The notes under the pieces are model-generated. The model searched no databases. It was given only the letters and a program-made list of their open reading frames with translations, and had not been told where the DNA came from. From NCBI RefSeq assembly GCF_042653545.1, contig NZ_JBHSIS010000003.1:682001-746000 (forward strand): a stretch of DNA of 64,000 nucleotides, written 5' to 3'. This DNA comes from Actinophytocola glycyrrhizae (lineage in GTDB: Bacteria; Actinomycetota; Actinomycetes; Mycobacteriales; Pseudonocardiaceae). A program made the translations under genes and the position numbers. This document shows positions 42,062 to 50,325 of the stretch, one piece after another (within the stretch, counting starts at the first letter, position 1; each line of letters begins with the position of its first letter).

Positions 42062-42960
42062 TTCAGGTAGACCCTTTCCTGGGTGATGGGGTAGCCGGCC
42101 CTGGCGAAGGTGGCCGCCATCGGCGTGTTGGTGGTGTCGGTCTCGGCGACGACCTCGTCGGCACCCGACTCGACCAGCAGGTGCGTGGCCTCCACCAGCA
42201 GGTCGTAGGCGTAGCCGTGGCCGCGCTGCTCGGGCACCACCCCGATGATGCCGATGACCGGGTTCGCGTAGTTGCGTCCCGGCACGGTCAGCCCGACCGG
42301 CTCACCGTCCGGTGTGTACGCGACCCGCCACCACTCGCGCGGCGACGGCATCCAGTTGAGGAACTCCAGCTCGTCCCGCGCGGCCGCGTCGACGCCGTCG
42401 CTGTCCCTGGTCCGCTGTTCGTGCGCGTCGAGCGACCCGACGACGATCCGCCGCAGCACGTCGAGGATCCGCTCGTCGTCCGGCTCGGGCCGGTACACCA
42501 GCCGCCCCGGCCGAGGCGGCAGCCCGTGCTCGGGTGTCCACCGGTACCGCAACCGCTCGACGAACGGCGCCATCCCGGCGCGCCGCGCGACGTCGATACG
42601 AGCCTGCGCGGCGGTGCGGACCGCGGGCTTGTCCCGCCAGCCAGGCGGCACGAGCAGGCAGTACTCGACGCCGAAGCGTGCCTGCTTGAGCAGGTCGACG
42701 GCAGCGTCGTCCGCACCGTCGGCGAAGTCGAGCCAGTCCAGCGCGATCGGTGCCTCGTCGTCCGGCCCACCCCACCAGGCGGCACGCGCGACCACGTCAC
42801 CGTCGCGCAACGCCACCCACGTCCACTCTGGACGGTACTGCCGTAGCCCGACCAGTTCGAGGTAGTCCCGGCCGATGCTCTGAAATCCGACGAGCGCGGG
42901 GTCGGCGAGGGAAAGGAAGAGGTGCTCCTCACCCGCGGAGAGCGGGCGCAGTTCCAACAT
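42058..42960 (-). CDS. GNAT family N-acetyltransferase
   Basis: 300 aa from ATG 42960 (MLELRPLSAGEEHLF). The C-terminal GNAT fold shows GIIGVVPEQRGHGYAYDLLVEATHLLVESGADEVVAETDTTNTPMAATFARAGYPI, including the acetyl-CoA loop Q-R-G-H-G-Y. The N-terminal half is a second, degenerate GNAT-like domain. An unusual leader with a short frame and hairpin precedes it (42969-43052). It may acetylate a drug or metabolite. Confidence 0.88.
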   Translation of the reverse strand: MLELRPLSAGEEHLFLSLADPALVGFQSIGRDYLELVGLRQYRPEWTWVALRDGDVVARAAWWGGPDDEAPIALDWLDFADGADDAAVDLLKQARFGVEYCLLVPPGWRDKPAVRTAAQARIDVARRAGMAPFVERLRYRWTPEHGLPPRPGRLVYRPEPDDERILDVLRRIVVGSLDAHEQRTRDSDGVDAAARDELEFLNWMPSPREWWRVAYTPDGEPVGLTVPGRNYANPVIGIIGVVPEQRGHGYAYDLLVEATHLLVESGADEVVAETDTTNTPMAATFARAGYPITQERVYLK

Positions 42961-42968
42961 GTTCGTCC

Positions 42969-43052
42969 TTACGGGAGAGACGTGCTCCCCCGCGCGAACG
43001 CCCCGAATGCGAGGTGGGAGCACATGGTCGTCAACGCGATCAATGCCCTCAC
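42969..43052 (-). CDS. Possible leader peptide upstream of the GNAT gene
   Basis: A 27-codon frame from GTG 43052 (or 18 codons from ATG 43025) ends in TAA at 42969, 8 nt before the GNAT ATG. It is preceded by a purine-rich GGGAGAGGA. An 8-bp hairpin, GTGCTCCC (42982-42989) with GGGAGCAC (43016-43023), overlaps its second half. This is the layout of a translation-coupled attenuator. The peptide (RALIALTTMCSHLAFGAF...) has no known match. Confidence 0.35.
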   Translation of the reverse strand: MRALIALTTMCSHLAFGAFARGSTSLP

Positions 43053-43152
43053 CTCCTCTCCCGGCCGTTGGGCGTGACTACAGACAACCACGCCGGTCAA
43101 CTCATTTATCCCCGCGCAGCGCCCGGCTGGCACCCGCAGGGGTGGACCGCCG

Positions 43153-43240
43153 CAAAAGGCGCGTTCACGGCACAACCGGTGCCGTCAATGGGCCTTTTCA
43201 GGGCGCCCAGCGCCCTGAACGCGCCTTTCAGGGCATTGCC
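43153..43240. repeat. Three palindromic modules upstream of the GNAT operon
   Basis: Modules of the dispersed family begin at 43153, 43185 and 43216 (steps 32 and 31). The last two together form a near-perfect palindrome ending CAGGGCATT. The copy lies in the gap between the GNAT leader and the 3' end of the PaaX gene. Confidence 0.65.
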
Positions 43241-43525
43241 ACGCCGTCAACGCGCCCAGGGCCCGCGAAGCGGGGCCCAGCCCACGCAACCCTGACGGTG
43301 GCGCAAGCCCACCCCAAAGGGGTTCCCTGCCATCCCGTAGGGAGGTCGACGGGATGGCAGGCAGACCCGCCCAAACCGCCGCCAAACAGCATCCCCCGCC
43401 ACCCCAGAGACCTGCCCGTCCGGCGAGGACAAACCCGCAAGACCAACGGTCAGAACCCAGGAAGGCCCAGACAAGGCCGCTGACCAGACGCGAGGGGTGG
43501 TTCGAGGGGGCCGGAGGCCACCGCC
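43241..43525. other. Non-coding, hairpin-rich and A+C-rich gap
   Basis: No gene is seen. The first 120 nt hold successive hairpins with small A-rich loops (for example GCGAAGCGG near 43267 and CCCCAAAGGGG near 43311). From about 43365 the plus strand becomes A+C-rich, like the tail of the island after mceF. The likely function is transcript ends for PaaX. Confidence 0.5.
43327..43360. terminator. Hairpin with 12-bp arms downstream of PaaX
   Basis: CTGCCATCCCGT (43327-43338) pairs with ACGGGATGGCAG (43349-43360) around a 10-nt loop. It lies about 165 nt beyond the PaaX stop and could end that transcript. Confidence 0.5.
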
Positions 43526-44359
43526 TCACTCGGCCGCCAGCTCCGACCAGCGGTCCTGGGCGGGCCTTCGCCAGCGGACGTGCAGCTCGTTGAACAGCTC
43601 CGTCGCCGTCGTTCCCGTCCACTTGGGAGGGAGCAGCGTCGCGGGCAGTTGCGGGTCCAGGAAAGGGAAACGGCGCCACTCGTGCACGAGCAGCGTCTGT
43701 GCGCGCAGCACCTCGTCCGGCGTGGTGGGTGCCAGGTCGCAGAACTCGTCGACGAACCGCTTGTACCGCGCGGCGACGTCGGCGAGGTCCCACGCGCTCG
43801 TCACCATCGACCGTTCCGAGCCCAGCGCGCCGTAGTTCGCCAGGAACGACATGACCTGCGACGACAGCTCCAGCTCGTCGAGGATCAGCTTCGCGTCGGC
43901 CTCCGCCGCCGGGTGCGGGGTGATCCACACCCCGGCCGTCGGTGACCCGAAACCCGCCCAGCTGAGCCGGGTCCGGAGTTTGTGCCGCAGGTCGCGCATC
44001 GACTCCGGCACCGAGACGAGCACCACGAGCCACTGCCCGTCCCACTCGCGCGAACCGCTGCCGAAGCCGTAGATCCGCGACGCGCCCTCGGCGAGCAGGT
44101 GCCGTCCCGGTTCGGTCAGTGTCCAGCGCACGCGCCTGCCGACGCGGTCGGAACGCAGCCAGCCCTCCGCGGCGGTGCGGGCGAGCGCCTGACGGGCCGC
44201 CTTCTCCTCCACGTCGAACAGCGCGAGCACGTCCACCAGCGTCGACGTCCACACCGGCGCCTCCGACGGCAGCACGTACTCACCGAGCAGCGTCGTCAGC
44301 AGCGAACGCGCGCTGCCGCCGCTGACCTCCCGGCGTCGGCTGACCACCGGCTCAGCCAT
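43526..44359 (-). CDS. paaX: PaaX family transcriptional regulator
   Basis: 277 aa from ATG 44359 (MAEPVVSRRREVSGGSARSLLTTLLGEYVLP); an in-frame Met 15 nt upstream is possible. The N-terminal winged helix (ARQALARTAAEGWLRSDRVGRRVRWTLTEPGRHLLAEG) is followed by the PaaX central domain (REWDGQWLVVLVSVPESMRDLRHKLRTRLSWAGFG...GVWITPHP) and the C-terminal RFPFLDPQLPATLLPPKWTG. PaaX represses phenylacetate degradation and responds to phenylacetyl-CoA. No paa genes are in the window, so its target is unknown. Confidence 0.92.
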   Translation of the reverse strand: MAEPVVSRRREVSGGSARSLLTTLLGEYVLPSEAPVWTSTLVDVLALFDVEEKAARQALARTAAEGWLRSDRVGRRVRWTLTEPGRHLLAEGASRIYGFGSGSREWDGQWLVVLVSVPESMRDLRHKLRTRLSWAGFGSPTAGVWITPHPAAEADAKLILDELELSSQVMSFLANYGALGSERSMVTSAWDLADVAARYKRFVDEFCDLAPTTPDEVLRAQTLLVHEWRRFPFLDPQLPATLLPPKWTGTTATELFNELHVRWRRPAQDRWSELAAE

Positions 44360-44373
44360 GACAGCTCCCCCCA

Positions 44374-44904
44374 TCAGAACAGTGTCGGTGGAAGATATCC
44401 CTCCAGGGTGAGCAGCCGCCGTTTCGACTCGACGCCGGTGCCGCCGCTGAAACCGCCGAGGCCGTCGCCCGCGACCACCCGGTGGCACGGCACGACGATC
44501 GGGATCGGGTTGCTCCCCATGATCGACCCGATGCCGCGCGGCGGAATGCCGGAACCGCTGCGCGCGGCCAACTCCCCGTACGTGACGACCCTGCCGTACG
44601 GCACCGTCGAGTACAGCGTGCCGAGCACCCGCCGCTGCGCCTCGGACGTCAGCCGCCAGTCGACGTCGACGTCGAACTCCCGCAGCTCACCGGCGAAGTA
44701 CCGGGAGAGCTGCGTGCGGATCCGGTCCGTCCCCGCGGCCGTCGGCGCCTCCGTGAGCCCCAGCCGCGCGCAGATCGCGGCTCTGATGTGCGGCGAGTCC
44801 GTGAAGGCGGTGGCCACCAGACCGGCGGCGGTGACCGCCGCCAGCACGTCACCGAGCTCCGTCGGCACGCTGCCGAACGCGACCGTGTCAACGCTGTCCA
44901 CCAT
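44374..44904 (-). CDS. ogt: Methylated-DNA--protein-cysteine methyltransferase
   Basis: 176 aa from ATG 44904. The C-terminal domain has LYSTVPYGRVVTYGELAARSG (DNA-binding) and IPIVVPCHRVVAGDG, with the alkyl-acceptor Cys in PCHR. The N-terminal RNase-H-like domain is present. It removes O6-alkylguanine damage by suicide transfer. It ends 14 nt upstream of the PaaX start on the same strand, so the two may be co-transcribed. Confidence 0.95.
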   Translation of the reverse strand: MVDSVDTVAFGSVPTELGDVLAAVTAAGLVATAFTDSPHIRAAICARLGLTEAPTAAGTDRIRTQLSRYFAGELREFDVDVDWRLTSEAQRRVLGTLYSTVPYGRVVTYGELAARSGSGIPPRGIGSIMGSNPIPIVVPCHRVVAGDGLGGFSGGTGVESKRRLLTLEGYLPPTLF

Positions 44905-45024
44905 TGCGCCATTATGCGCGCGACGTGCCGGGATTCGCTGCCCCCGCGCACGTCTTCGGCCCACCGGCCGAACGTGCGGCGGCTTGGCGTACGGACCCGT
45001 TCATCTGGGCCGACGCGAGTGCCG

Positions 45025-45082
45025 TCAATGGGCCATTCAGGGCGCCCAGCGCCCTGAACGCGCCTTTCAGGGCATTACCACG
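45025..45082. repeat. Palindromic module pair at the 3' end of the XRE gene
   Basis: Modules begin at 45025 (TCAATGGGCCATTCA) and 45055 (TGAACGCGCCTTTCA), 30 bp apart. They end 15 nt before the stop codon of the minus-strand XRE gene, a position suited to termination of the ABC operon. Confidence 0.65.
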
Positions 45083-45096
45083 CGCACCGACTTCAT

Positions 45097-45354
45097 CTAG
45101 GCCGGTCGTTCCGGGTCGCCGAGCCGGGGGAACGGCGAGGTGGAGAAGACCACCTCGACCGCCACCCCGAAGTACTCCGCGATCCGCAGCGCCAGGAAAA
45201 GCGACGGACTGTACTCGCCGCGTTCCAGGTAACCGATCGTCTGGTAGTGGACGCCGAGTGCCTCAGCCAGCTGCCTGCGCGACACCCCGCGTTCGACGCG
45301 GAGCATCGCGATCCGGTTGTGGATCGTCTCGTTGGTGGTGCTCTTGCCCGTCAT
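45097..45354 (-). CDS. Small XRE-type HTH regulator coupled to an ABC-2 exporter
   Basis: 85 aa from ATG 45354, overlapping the permease stop (ATGA). The helix-turn-helix RIAMLRVERGVSRRQLAEALGVHYQTIGYLERGEYSPSLFLALRIAEYFGVAVEVVFS covers most of the protein, as in Cro/C.PvuII-type regulators. Being the last gene of an ATPase-permease-regulator operon, it probably regulates that operon. Confidence 0.9.
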   Translation of the reverse strand: MTGKSTTNETIHNRIAMLRVERGVSRRQLAEALGVHYQTIGYLERGEYSPSLFLALRIAEYFGVAVEVVFSTSPFPRLGDPERPA

Positions 45355-46190
45355 GTCACCCGCTGCATGGCCTTCTCCCGGCGCTCGGCGACGCTCGAGC
45401 CGGACTCGCGGCGCGCCATTCTGCGCAACACCATAGGGGCCACCAGCAGACCGGCCACCGCCCACGCGCCGAGCACGCCGAGTGTCTCCAGGTGCCGCCA
45501 CGACTCGCCGATCTCCACCGCGGCAAGGTTGTCCGGCAGCATCGCCGAGCGCATGCCCAGCCCCAGCCAGTAGATCGGGAACACCTGCGCGAGGCCCTGC
45601 ACCCACTCCGGCATCGCGCTGATCGGGTAGAAGATGCCGGAGACCGCGACCAGCCCCATCACCGGCAGCATGATCAGCCCGGAGTTGCGCGGGTTGGCGA
45701 ACAACGACCCGGCGACCGCGCCCAACGGCAGGGTCGCGACCAGCCCGAGCGCGATCACCCAGACCAGCGTGAACCAGTCCATCGAGATGCCTTCGAGCAT
45801 GAACAGGCTCGGGACCAGCACGAACGTCTGGGCGACCACGGTCATCCCGGACACCGTCACGATCTTGCCGATCAGGTACCCGAGCATGCCGTTCGGCACC
45901 GCCTTGGCACGCAGCAGCGTGCCGTCCTCGCGCTCCACCGCCAGCAACATCATCAGCGTGACGAGCCCGCCGAACGCGATGCCCATGCCGATGATGCTCG
46001 GCAGCGTCCGCGAGCCGAGCGAGAACGTCGTGCCCGGCACCGTCGCGTCCCGCATGAAGAACATGACGACCAGGAAGATCACCGTGGGGAACAGGTAGTT
46101 CCACAGGTCCTGGCCGGTGGTGAGGGTCTGCCGCACCTCGGCGCGGCCCCGTGCGAGACCCGCCCGCACCGCCGCCGTCGTGGGGGTCAT
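45351..46190 (-). CDS. ABC-2 type transporter permease
   Basis: 279 aa from ATG 46190, overlapping the ATPase stop. Six membrane segments are visible (LFPTVIFLVVMFFM, IIGMGIAFGGLVTLMMLLAV, IGKIVTVSGMTVVAQTFVLV, LVWVIALGLVATLPLGAVAGSL, GLIMLPVMGLVAVSGIFYPI and a last helix). The AVEREDGTLLRAKAVPNG coupling loop is typical of DrrB-like exporters. It likely exports a drug or lipid. Confidence 0.92.
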   Translation of the reverse strand: MTPTTAAVRAGLARGRAEVRQTLTTGQDLWNYLFPTVIFLVVMFFMRDATVPGTTFSLGSRTLPSIIGMGIAFGGLVTLMMLLAVEREDGTLLRAKAVPNGMLGYLIGKIVTVSGMTVVAQTFVLVPSLFMLEGISMDWFTLVWVIALGLVATLPLGAVAGSLFANPRNSGLIMLPVMGLVAVSGIFYPISAMPEWVQGLAQVFPIYWLGLGMRSAMLPDNLAAVEIGESWRHLETLGVLGAWAVAGLLVAPMVLRRMARRESGSSVAERREKAMQRVT

Positions 46191-47155
46191 CGGGTCACCA
46201 CCTCGAACTCGCGCACCGCGTCCTCCTGCCTGCCGGACTCGAACTGCTGGACCATCGCCATGTAGGTGTCCTCCAGACCCGCCCGGCGCACCTCCAGATC
46301 GGACAGCCTGTCGTCGTGCTCGCGGAACAGCTGCCGCACGAACTCGGTCGCGTCGGCGGTCGAGTGCACGAACCGCTGCCCGCCGACCGTCCACTTCACC
46401 TCGGCCTCGGTGGACATCCGCCGCGCCAGCTCGTCGGCCGAGCCGTCGGCGATGATCGTGCCGCCCGCGAGGATCAGGATCCGGTCGGCGAGCTTCTCGG
46501 CCTCGTCCAGGTCGTGCGTGGTCAGCAGGATCGTCGTGTCGGCGTCGGCGAGCTGGTGCACGAGGTCGTGGAACTCGCGGCGCGCCTCGGGGTCGAACCC
46601 GGCGGTCGGCTCGTCGAGGAACAGCAGCTCCGGCCGCCCGACGATGCCGATCGCGACGTCCAGCCTGCGGCGCTGCCCACCGGAGAGGCGCGAGATCTTC
46701 TTGTCGGCGTGCTCGGTCAGCCCGACCGCGGCCACCAGCTCGTCGACGTCCCACGGCCGGGTGATGTCGTCCGTGCTGTACGGCGCGTAGTAGAGCCCCA
46801 GGTGCGCCAGCAGCTCCCGGACCTTCCACTTGCCGTGGTCCCGCCAGGACTGCAGCACCACCCCGAGCCGCGCCCGCCAGTTCTCGTCGCCGTGCGCCGG
46901 GTCGACGCCCAGCACGCGCACCTCCCCCGCGGAGCGCATCCGGAACCCCTCGAGGATCTCGATGGTCGTGGTCTTGCCCGCGCCGTTCGGGCCGAGCAAC
47001 GCGACCACCTCACCGGAACGAGCGGTGAGGTCCACCCCGGTCAGGACATCCTTCGTGCCGTACCGCATCCGCAGGTCACGGACGTCGAGCACGTTCCCCT
47101 CGGACGCGGGCTGAGTCCCCCTCGCCTGCGTCTCCGCGTGATCAACCACGGCCAC
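46187..47155 (-). CDS. ABC transporter ATP-binding protein (DrrA-like)
   Basis: 322 aa from GTG 47155. Walker A LLGPNGAGKTTTIEIL, Q-loop VVLQSWR, signature RLSGGQRRRLDVAIG, Walker B LLFLDEPTAGFDP and switch LTTHDLDEAEKL are all intact. The C-terminal ~90 residues are the accessory domain of multidrug ABC ATPases. It is first in the three-gene operon with the permease and XRE regulator. Confidence 0.95.
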   Translation of the reverse strand: MAVVDHAETQARGTQPASEGNVLDVRDLRMRYGTKDVLTGVDLTARSGEVVALLGPNGAGKTTTIEILEGFRMRSAGEVRVLGVDPAHGDENWRARLGVVLQSWRDHGKWKVRELLAHLGLYYAPYSTDDITRPWDVDELVAAVGLTEHADKKISRLSGGQRRRLDVAIGIVGRPELLFLDEPTAGFDPEARREFHDLVHQLADADTTILLTTHDLDEAEKLADRILILAGGTIIADGSADELARRMSTEAEVKWTVGGQRFVHSTADATEFVRQLFREHDDRLSDLEVRRAGLEDTYMAMVQQFESGRQEDAVREFEVVTR

Positions 47156-47250
47156 GATCCACCTCCCTGTCGTTCAGTTGCGGCGAACGATAGCAGGTGT
47201 ACTACATCGTGGGGTAGGAGTTGTCCGATCTGTTCACCAGTCCTCGGCGG

Positions 47251-48072
47251 TCACTCCGAGGCCGGGCCCGAGAAGTCCGCCCTTCGCTTGTTGCGGATCG
47301 CGTCGACGCCCTCGTGGACGTCCGGCCCCGCGAAGCCCATGAACTCCAGGCCGAGCGAGGTGTCGAAGATCGGGCCAGCCTGGCGCAGCCAGTTGTTCAG
47401 CGCGTACTTGGTCCACCGGATCGCCGACTGCGAACCCCGCGCCAGCCGCGCCGCCACCTTGCGGGCGCGGTCGTGCAGCTCCTCCTGCGGCACGCACAGC
47501 GACACCAGCCCGATCCGCTCCGCCTCCTCGCCGGACACCGGCTCGCAGGTCAGCAGGTGGTACTTGGCCTTCGCCATGCCGCACAGCAGCGGCCACACGA
47601 TGGCGGCGTGGTCGCCGGCCGCGACGCCGAGGCGGGTGTGACCGTCCATGATCCGCGCGTCGGTCGCGGCGATCGACACGTCCGCCAGCAGGCCGACCAC
47701 GAGCCCGGCGCCGACGGCCGGGCCCTCGATGGCGGACACGATCGGCTTCGCGCAGTCGATCACGTTGTACACGAGGTCGCGGGCCTCGCGCAGCACGCGG
47801 ATCCGCACCTCGAAGTCGTTCGCCATGTCGCTGACCAGGTCGAGGTCGCCGCCGGAGGAGAACACGCCGCCCTCGCCGCGGATGATCGCGACCCGGACGT
47901 CCGGGTCGCGGTCGATGACCCGCCAGACCTCGGCCAGCTCGCGATGCCCTTCGTGGCCGACCGCGTTGAGCCGCCCTGGCGCGGACATGGACACCTCGAG
48001 CACCCCGGCGCCGACCTCACTGCCGAGGTCGGCGAACCGCAGTGTCGGGAACTGTGTGGAGTAGTCGTGCAC
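47251..48072 (-). CDS. Enoyl-CoA hydratase/isomerase family protein
   Basis: 273 aa from GTG 48072. The crotonase fold shows AIIRGEGGVFSSGGDLDLVSDM (oxyanion hole and CoA site) and KPIVSAIEGPAVGAGLVVGLLADVSIAATDARIMDGHTRLGVAAGDHAAIVWPLLCGMAKAKYHLLTCEPVSGEEAERIGLVSLCV. The two hydratase glutamates are not clearly conserved in the usual spots (G-D-H replaces one), so isomerase or another crotonase activity is possible. It lies 9 nt after the siderophore-interacting gene on the same strand, but a link to siderophore synthesis is not evident. Confidence 0.88.
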   Translation of the reverse strand: MHDYSTQFPTLRFADLGSEVGAGVLEVSMSAPGRLNAVGHEGHRELAEVWRVIDRDPDVRVAIIRGEGGVFSSGGDLDLVSDMANDFEVRIRVLREARDLVYNVIDCAKPIVSAIEGPAVGAGLVVGLLADVSIAATDARIMDGHTRLGVAAGDHAAIVWPLLCGMAKAKYHLLTCEPVSGEEAERIGLVSLCVPQEELHDRARKVAARLARGSQSAIRWTKYALNNWLRQAGPIFDTSLGLEFMGFAGPDVHEGVDAIRNKRRADFSGPASE

Positions 48073-48081
48073 CCCACATGC

Positions 48082-48897
48082 CTACTCGATCGCACCGCCG
48101 AGTAGCCAGTACCCGGAGAAGTACACGTCCTTCTTGTCGAGCCCGCGCTCCCGCACCAGGTGCCGCCGCAGCGCCACCACCGCGCTCGACTCGCCCGCCA
48201 GCCACGCGTACGGGCGGCCCGCCGGGAACTCCGTGCGCGCGATCGCGTCCCGCAGCAGGTCGCCGCCGGCGGGCGCGCCGCCGCGGGACAGCCAGGTCAC
48301 GTGCACCCCGGCCGCGCAGTCCAGTGGCCGCATCTCGCGCGGCGACTCGACCTCGAGGAACACCAGCGCGTTCCGGTCCGCCGGCATGGCCGACAGGATC
48401 GCGCTGATCGCGGGCAGTGCGGTCTCGTCGCCTGCCAGCAGCGTCCAGTCGGTGCCCTCGGCCGGCTTGAACTCGTAGCCGAGGATCGGCGAGTGCCGTG
48501 CGTCCGGCGCGGAGATCGCGAGCCGGTCGCCCGGTTTCGCGGCACCGGCCCAGCGCGACGCGGGGCCAAGGTCGCCGTGCAGCACGAAGTCCACGTCCAG
48601 CTCGTGCTGGTCGGCACGCAGCGCGCTGATCGTGAACGTGCGCATCGGCGGCCGGATCTCGTCGGGCATCGCGCGGAACTCACCGAACCAGTCCGGGCCC
48701 TCCGGCACGATCGGGTCGGACTGGCCGGGGCGCGGGAAGAACAGCTTGATCCGCTGGTCGTGGCCCGCGCTGGTGCACCGGGTCAGGTCCGGGCCACCGA
48801 ACGTCACCCGCAGCATGGCCGGGCTGAGCCGCTCGGTGCGCACGACCTGGACGCGGAACAGGCTGTACGGCGCGACCGCCGTCTCCGTGACCGTCAT
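48082..48897 (-). CDS. Siderophore-interacting FAD protein (ferric-siderophore reductase)
   Basis: 271 aa from ATG 48897, overlapping the hydroxylase stop (ATGA). The FAD-binding RTFTISALR motif (about residues 86-94), the NAD(P)H region LLAGDETALPAISAIL and the C-terminal KKDVYFSGYWLLGG are diagnostic of the SIP/ViuB family. These enzymes reduce ferric chelates in the cytosol to release iron. Coupling to the ornithine hydroxylase gene ties it to the siderophore made here. Confidence 0.94.
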   Translation of the reverse strand: MTVTETAVAPYSLFRVQVVRTERLSPAMLRVTFGGPDLTRCTSAGHDQRIKLFFPRPGQSDPIVPEGPDWFGEFRAMPDEIRPPMRTFTISALRADQHELDVDFVLHGDLGPASRWAGAAKPGDRLAISAPDARHSPILGYEFKPAEGTDWTLLAGDETALPAISAILSAMPADRNALVFLEVESPREMRPLDCAAGVHVTWLSRGGAPAGGDLLRDAIARTEFPAGRPYAWLAGESSAVVALRRHLVRERGLDKKDVYFSGYWLLGGAIE

Positions 48898-50225
48898 CGC
48901 ACGCTCACCAGCTGCGCCGGGATCTGCGTGCGGATCGAGTCGAGGATCTGGCCTGCCCGCACCGCCGTGGTCGACAGCAGCGACGACGAGATGCCGTGCG
49001 AGTGCTCGGTACTGCCCTGCAGGTAGAGCCCGGCCCGCAGTTCGCTGTCGGTGTGCACGCGGTAGTCGCGGGCGAGGTCGGGGCGGCCCGCCTCGTCGCG
49101 GTGGCACAGCACCGAAAGGTCGCCGAGCAGCCGCAGCGGGTCGGCGGGCCGGTAGCCGGTGGCGTACACGACGACGTCGCAGTCGAGCACGGTCTTCTCG
49201 TGCGTGGTCAGCGACTCGATGGTCGCGCGCACCCCGTCGCCCGTCTCGACCGTCTCGACCACCCGGGACACGTTGAGCAGCCGCAACCGCCGCGTGCCGA
49301 GCACCTTCTCCTGGTACACCCGCCGGTACAGCTCCTCGATCAGGTCGGTGTCGACGACCGAGTAGTTCGTGTTGGCGTGATAGTCCATGATCAGCTGCTT
49401 GACCTCGGGCGACGCACCGTAGAAGTGGTCGACGGCCGCCGGGTCGAACACGCGGTTGGCGAACGGGCTGTCGTCCGAGGGGCTGTAGCCGTAGCGGGAG
49501 AACACCCCGCACACCTCGGCGTGCGGGAAGGTGTCGTGGAGGTACTTGGTGACCTCGGCCGCGCTCTGGCCCGCGCCGACGACCGCGAACCGGACGGGCG
49601 GCGGGCAGGTGGTGGACCGCTGGAGCAGCTCGACGCGGTCGAGCAGGTCCCGGTTGTGCCACACCCGCTCCGAGAGCGTCACCCCGTCGGGCAGGTGCGG
49701 GGTGAGGCCCGTGCCGAACACGAGGTTGCGGGCGCGGACGGTGGTCGTGGTGCCGTCGGCGCGCCGGGCGGTGACGTCGAGCAGCTCGACCGTGCCCGCG
49801 ACGGTGACGGGCGTGACCTCGACGACGTCGTGGCCGTAGCGCACCTCGTCGGCGAACCTGGCCGCCGCCCACTCGAGGTAGTCGTGGAACTCGATGCGCA
49901 GCGGGAACAGCGACTTCTGGTTGATGAAGTCGACGAGCCGGTCGGCGCTGTGCAGGTAGGACAGGAAGCTGAAGTCGCTGGTCGGGTTCCGCAGCGTCAC
50001 GAGGTCCTTGAGGAACGAGACCTGCATCGTGGCGTCGTCGATGAGCATGCCCCGGTGCCAGCCGAACCGCGGCTGCCGTTCGAGGAACAGGCTCCGCACC
50101 GGGTGCTGGGTGCCTGCTTGTGCGTTGTGTTCGGCGACCGCGATCGCGAGTGCGAGGTTGGCAGGTCCGAAGCCGATGCCGACGACGTCGTAGACGTCGG
50201 TCTGCTCCGCGAGTTCCTCTGGCAT
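48894..50225 (-). CDS. L-ornithine N5-monooxygenase (hydroxamate siderophore biosynthesis)
   Basis: 443 aa from ATG 50225. FAD motif DVVGIGFGPANLALA (about residues 13-27), NADPH motif AVVGAGQSAAEV, and YATGYRP near the end are present. The substrate-region MQVSFLKDLVTLRNPTSDFSFLSYLH matches SidA/PvdA/CchB-type ornithine hydroxylases. It makes N5-hydroxyornithine, the hydroxamate precursor. IdeR-type iron boxes sit between it and the divergent formyltransferase. It is first in an operon with the siderophore reductase. Confidence 0.95.
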   Translation of the reverse strand: MPEELAEQTDVYDVVGIGFGPANLALAIAVAEHNAQAGTQHPVRSLFLERQPRFGWHRGMLIDDATMQVSFLKDLVTLRNPTSDFSFLSYLHSADRLVDFINQKSLFPLRIEFHDYLEWAAARFADEVRYGHDVVEVTPVTVAGTVELLDVTARRADGTTTTVRARNLVFGTGLTPHLPDGVTLSERVWHNRDLLDRVELLQRSTTCPPPVRFAVVGAGQSAAEVTKYLHDTFPHAEVCGVFSRYGYSPSDDSPFANRVFDPAAVDHFYGASPEVKQLIMDYHANTNYSVVDTDLIEELYRRVYQEKVLGTRRLRLLNVSRVVETVETGDGVRATIESLTTHEKTVLDCDVVVYATGYRPADPLRLLGDLSVLCHRDEAGRPDLARDYRVHTDSELRAGLYLQGSTEHSHGISSSLLSTTAVRAGQILDSIRTQIPAQLVSVR

Positions 50226-50244
50226 TACCGTCCTCTCCTCGGCT

Positions 50245-50263
50245 AGAGGTAAGGCTAACCTAA
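50245..50263. promoter_or_regulatory. IdeR/DmdR iron box
   Basis: AGAGGTAAGGCTAACCTAA matches the 19-bp actinobacterial iron-box consensus (TTAGGTTAGGCTAACCTAA) at 16 positions. It lies 20 nt upstream of the hydroxylase ATG and 63 nt before the formyltransferase ATG. Iron-loaded IdeR would repress both operons. Confidence 0.88.
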
Positions 50264-50269
50264 CGCAGC

Positions 50270-50285
50270 AGGCTAAGGATAGCCT
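50270..50285. promoter_or_regulatory. Second iron-box-like dyad AGGCTA-N4-TAGCCT
   Basis: A perfect 6-bp-arm dyad containing the AGGCTA half-site follows the first iron box by 6 nt, toward the formyltransferase. Adjacent boxes allow cooperative binding of two regulator dimers in this family. This one is weaker than the first. Confidence 0.6.
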
Positions 50286-50325
50286 CGCTTCACTTGACGG
50301 AGATCACCGAGAACTGGGAGTAGTC

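Noticed and set aside
43153..43240. Repeat modules as an insertion sequence
   Set aside because: No transposase, target duplication or consistent terminal inverted repeats could be recognised; a small non-autonomous element remains possible.
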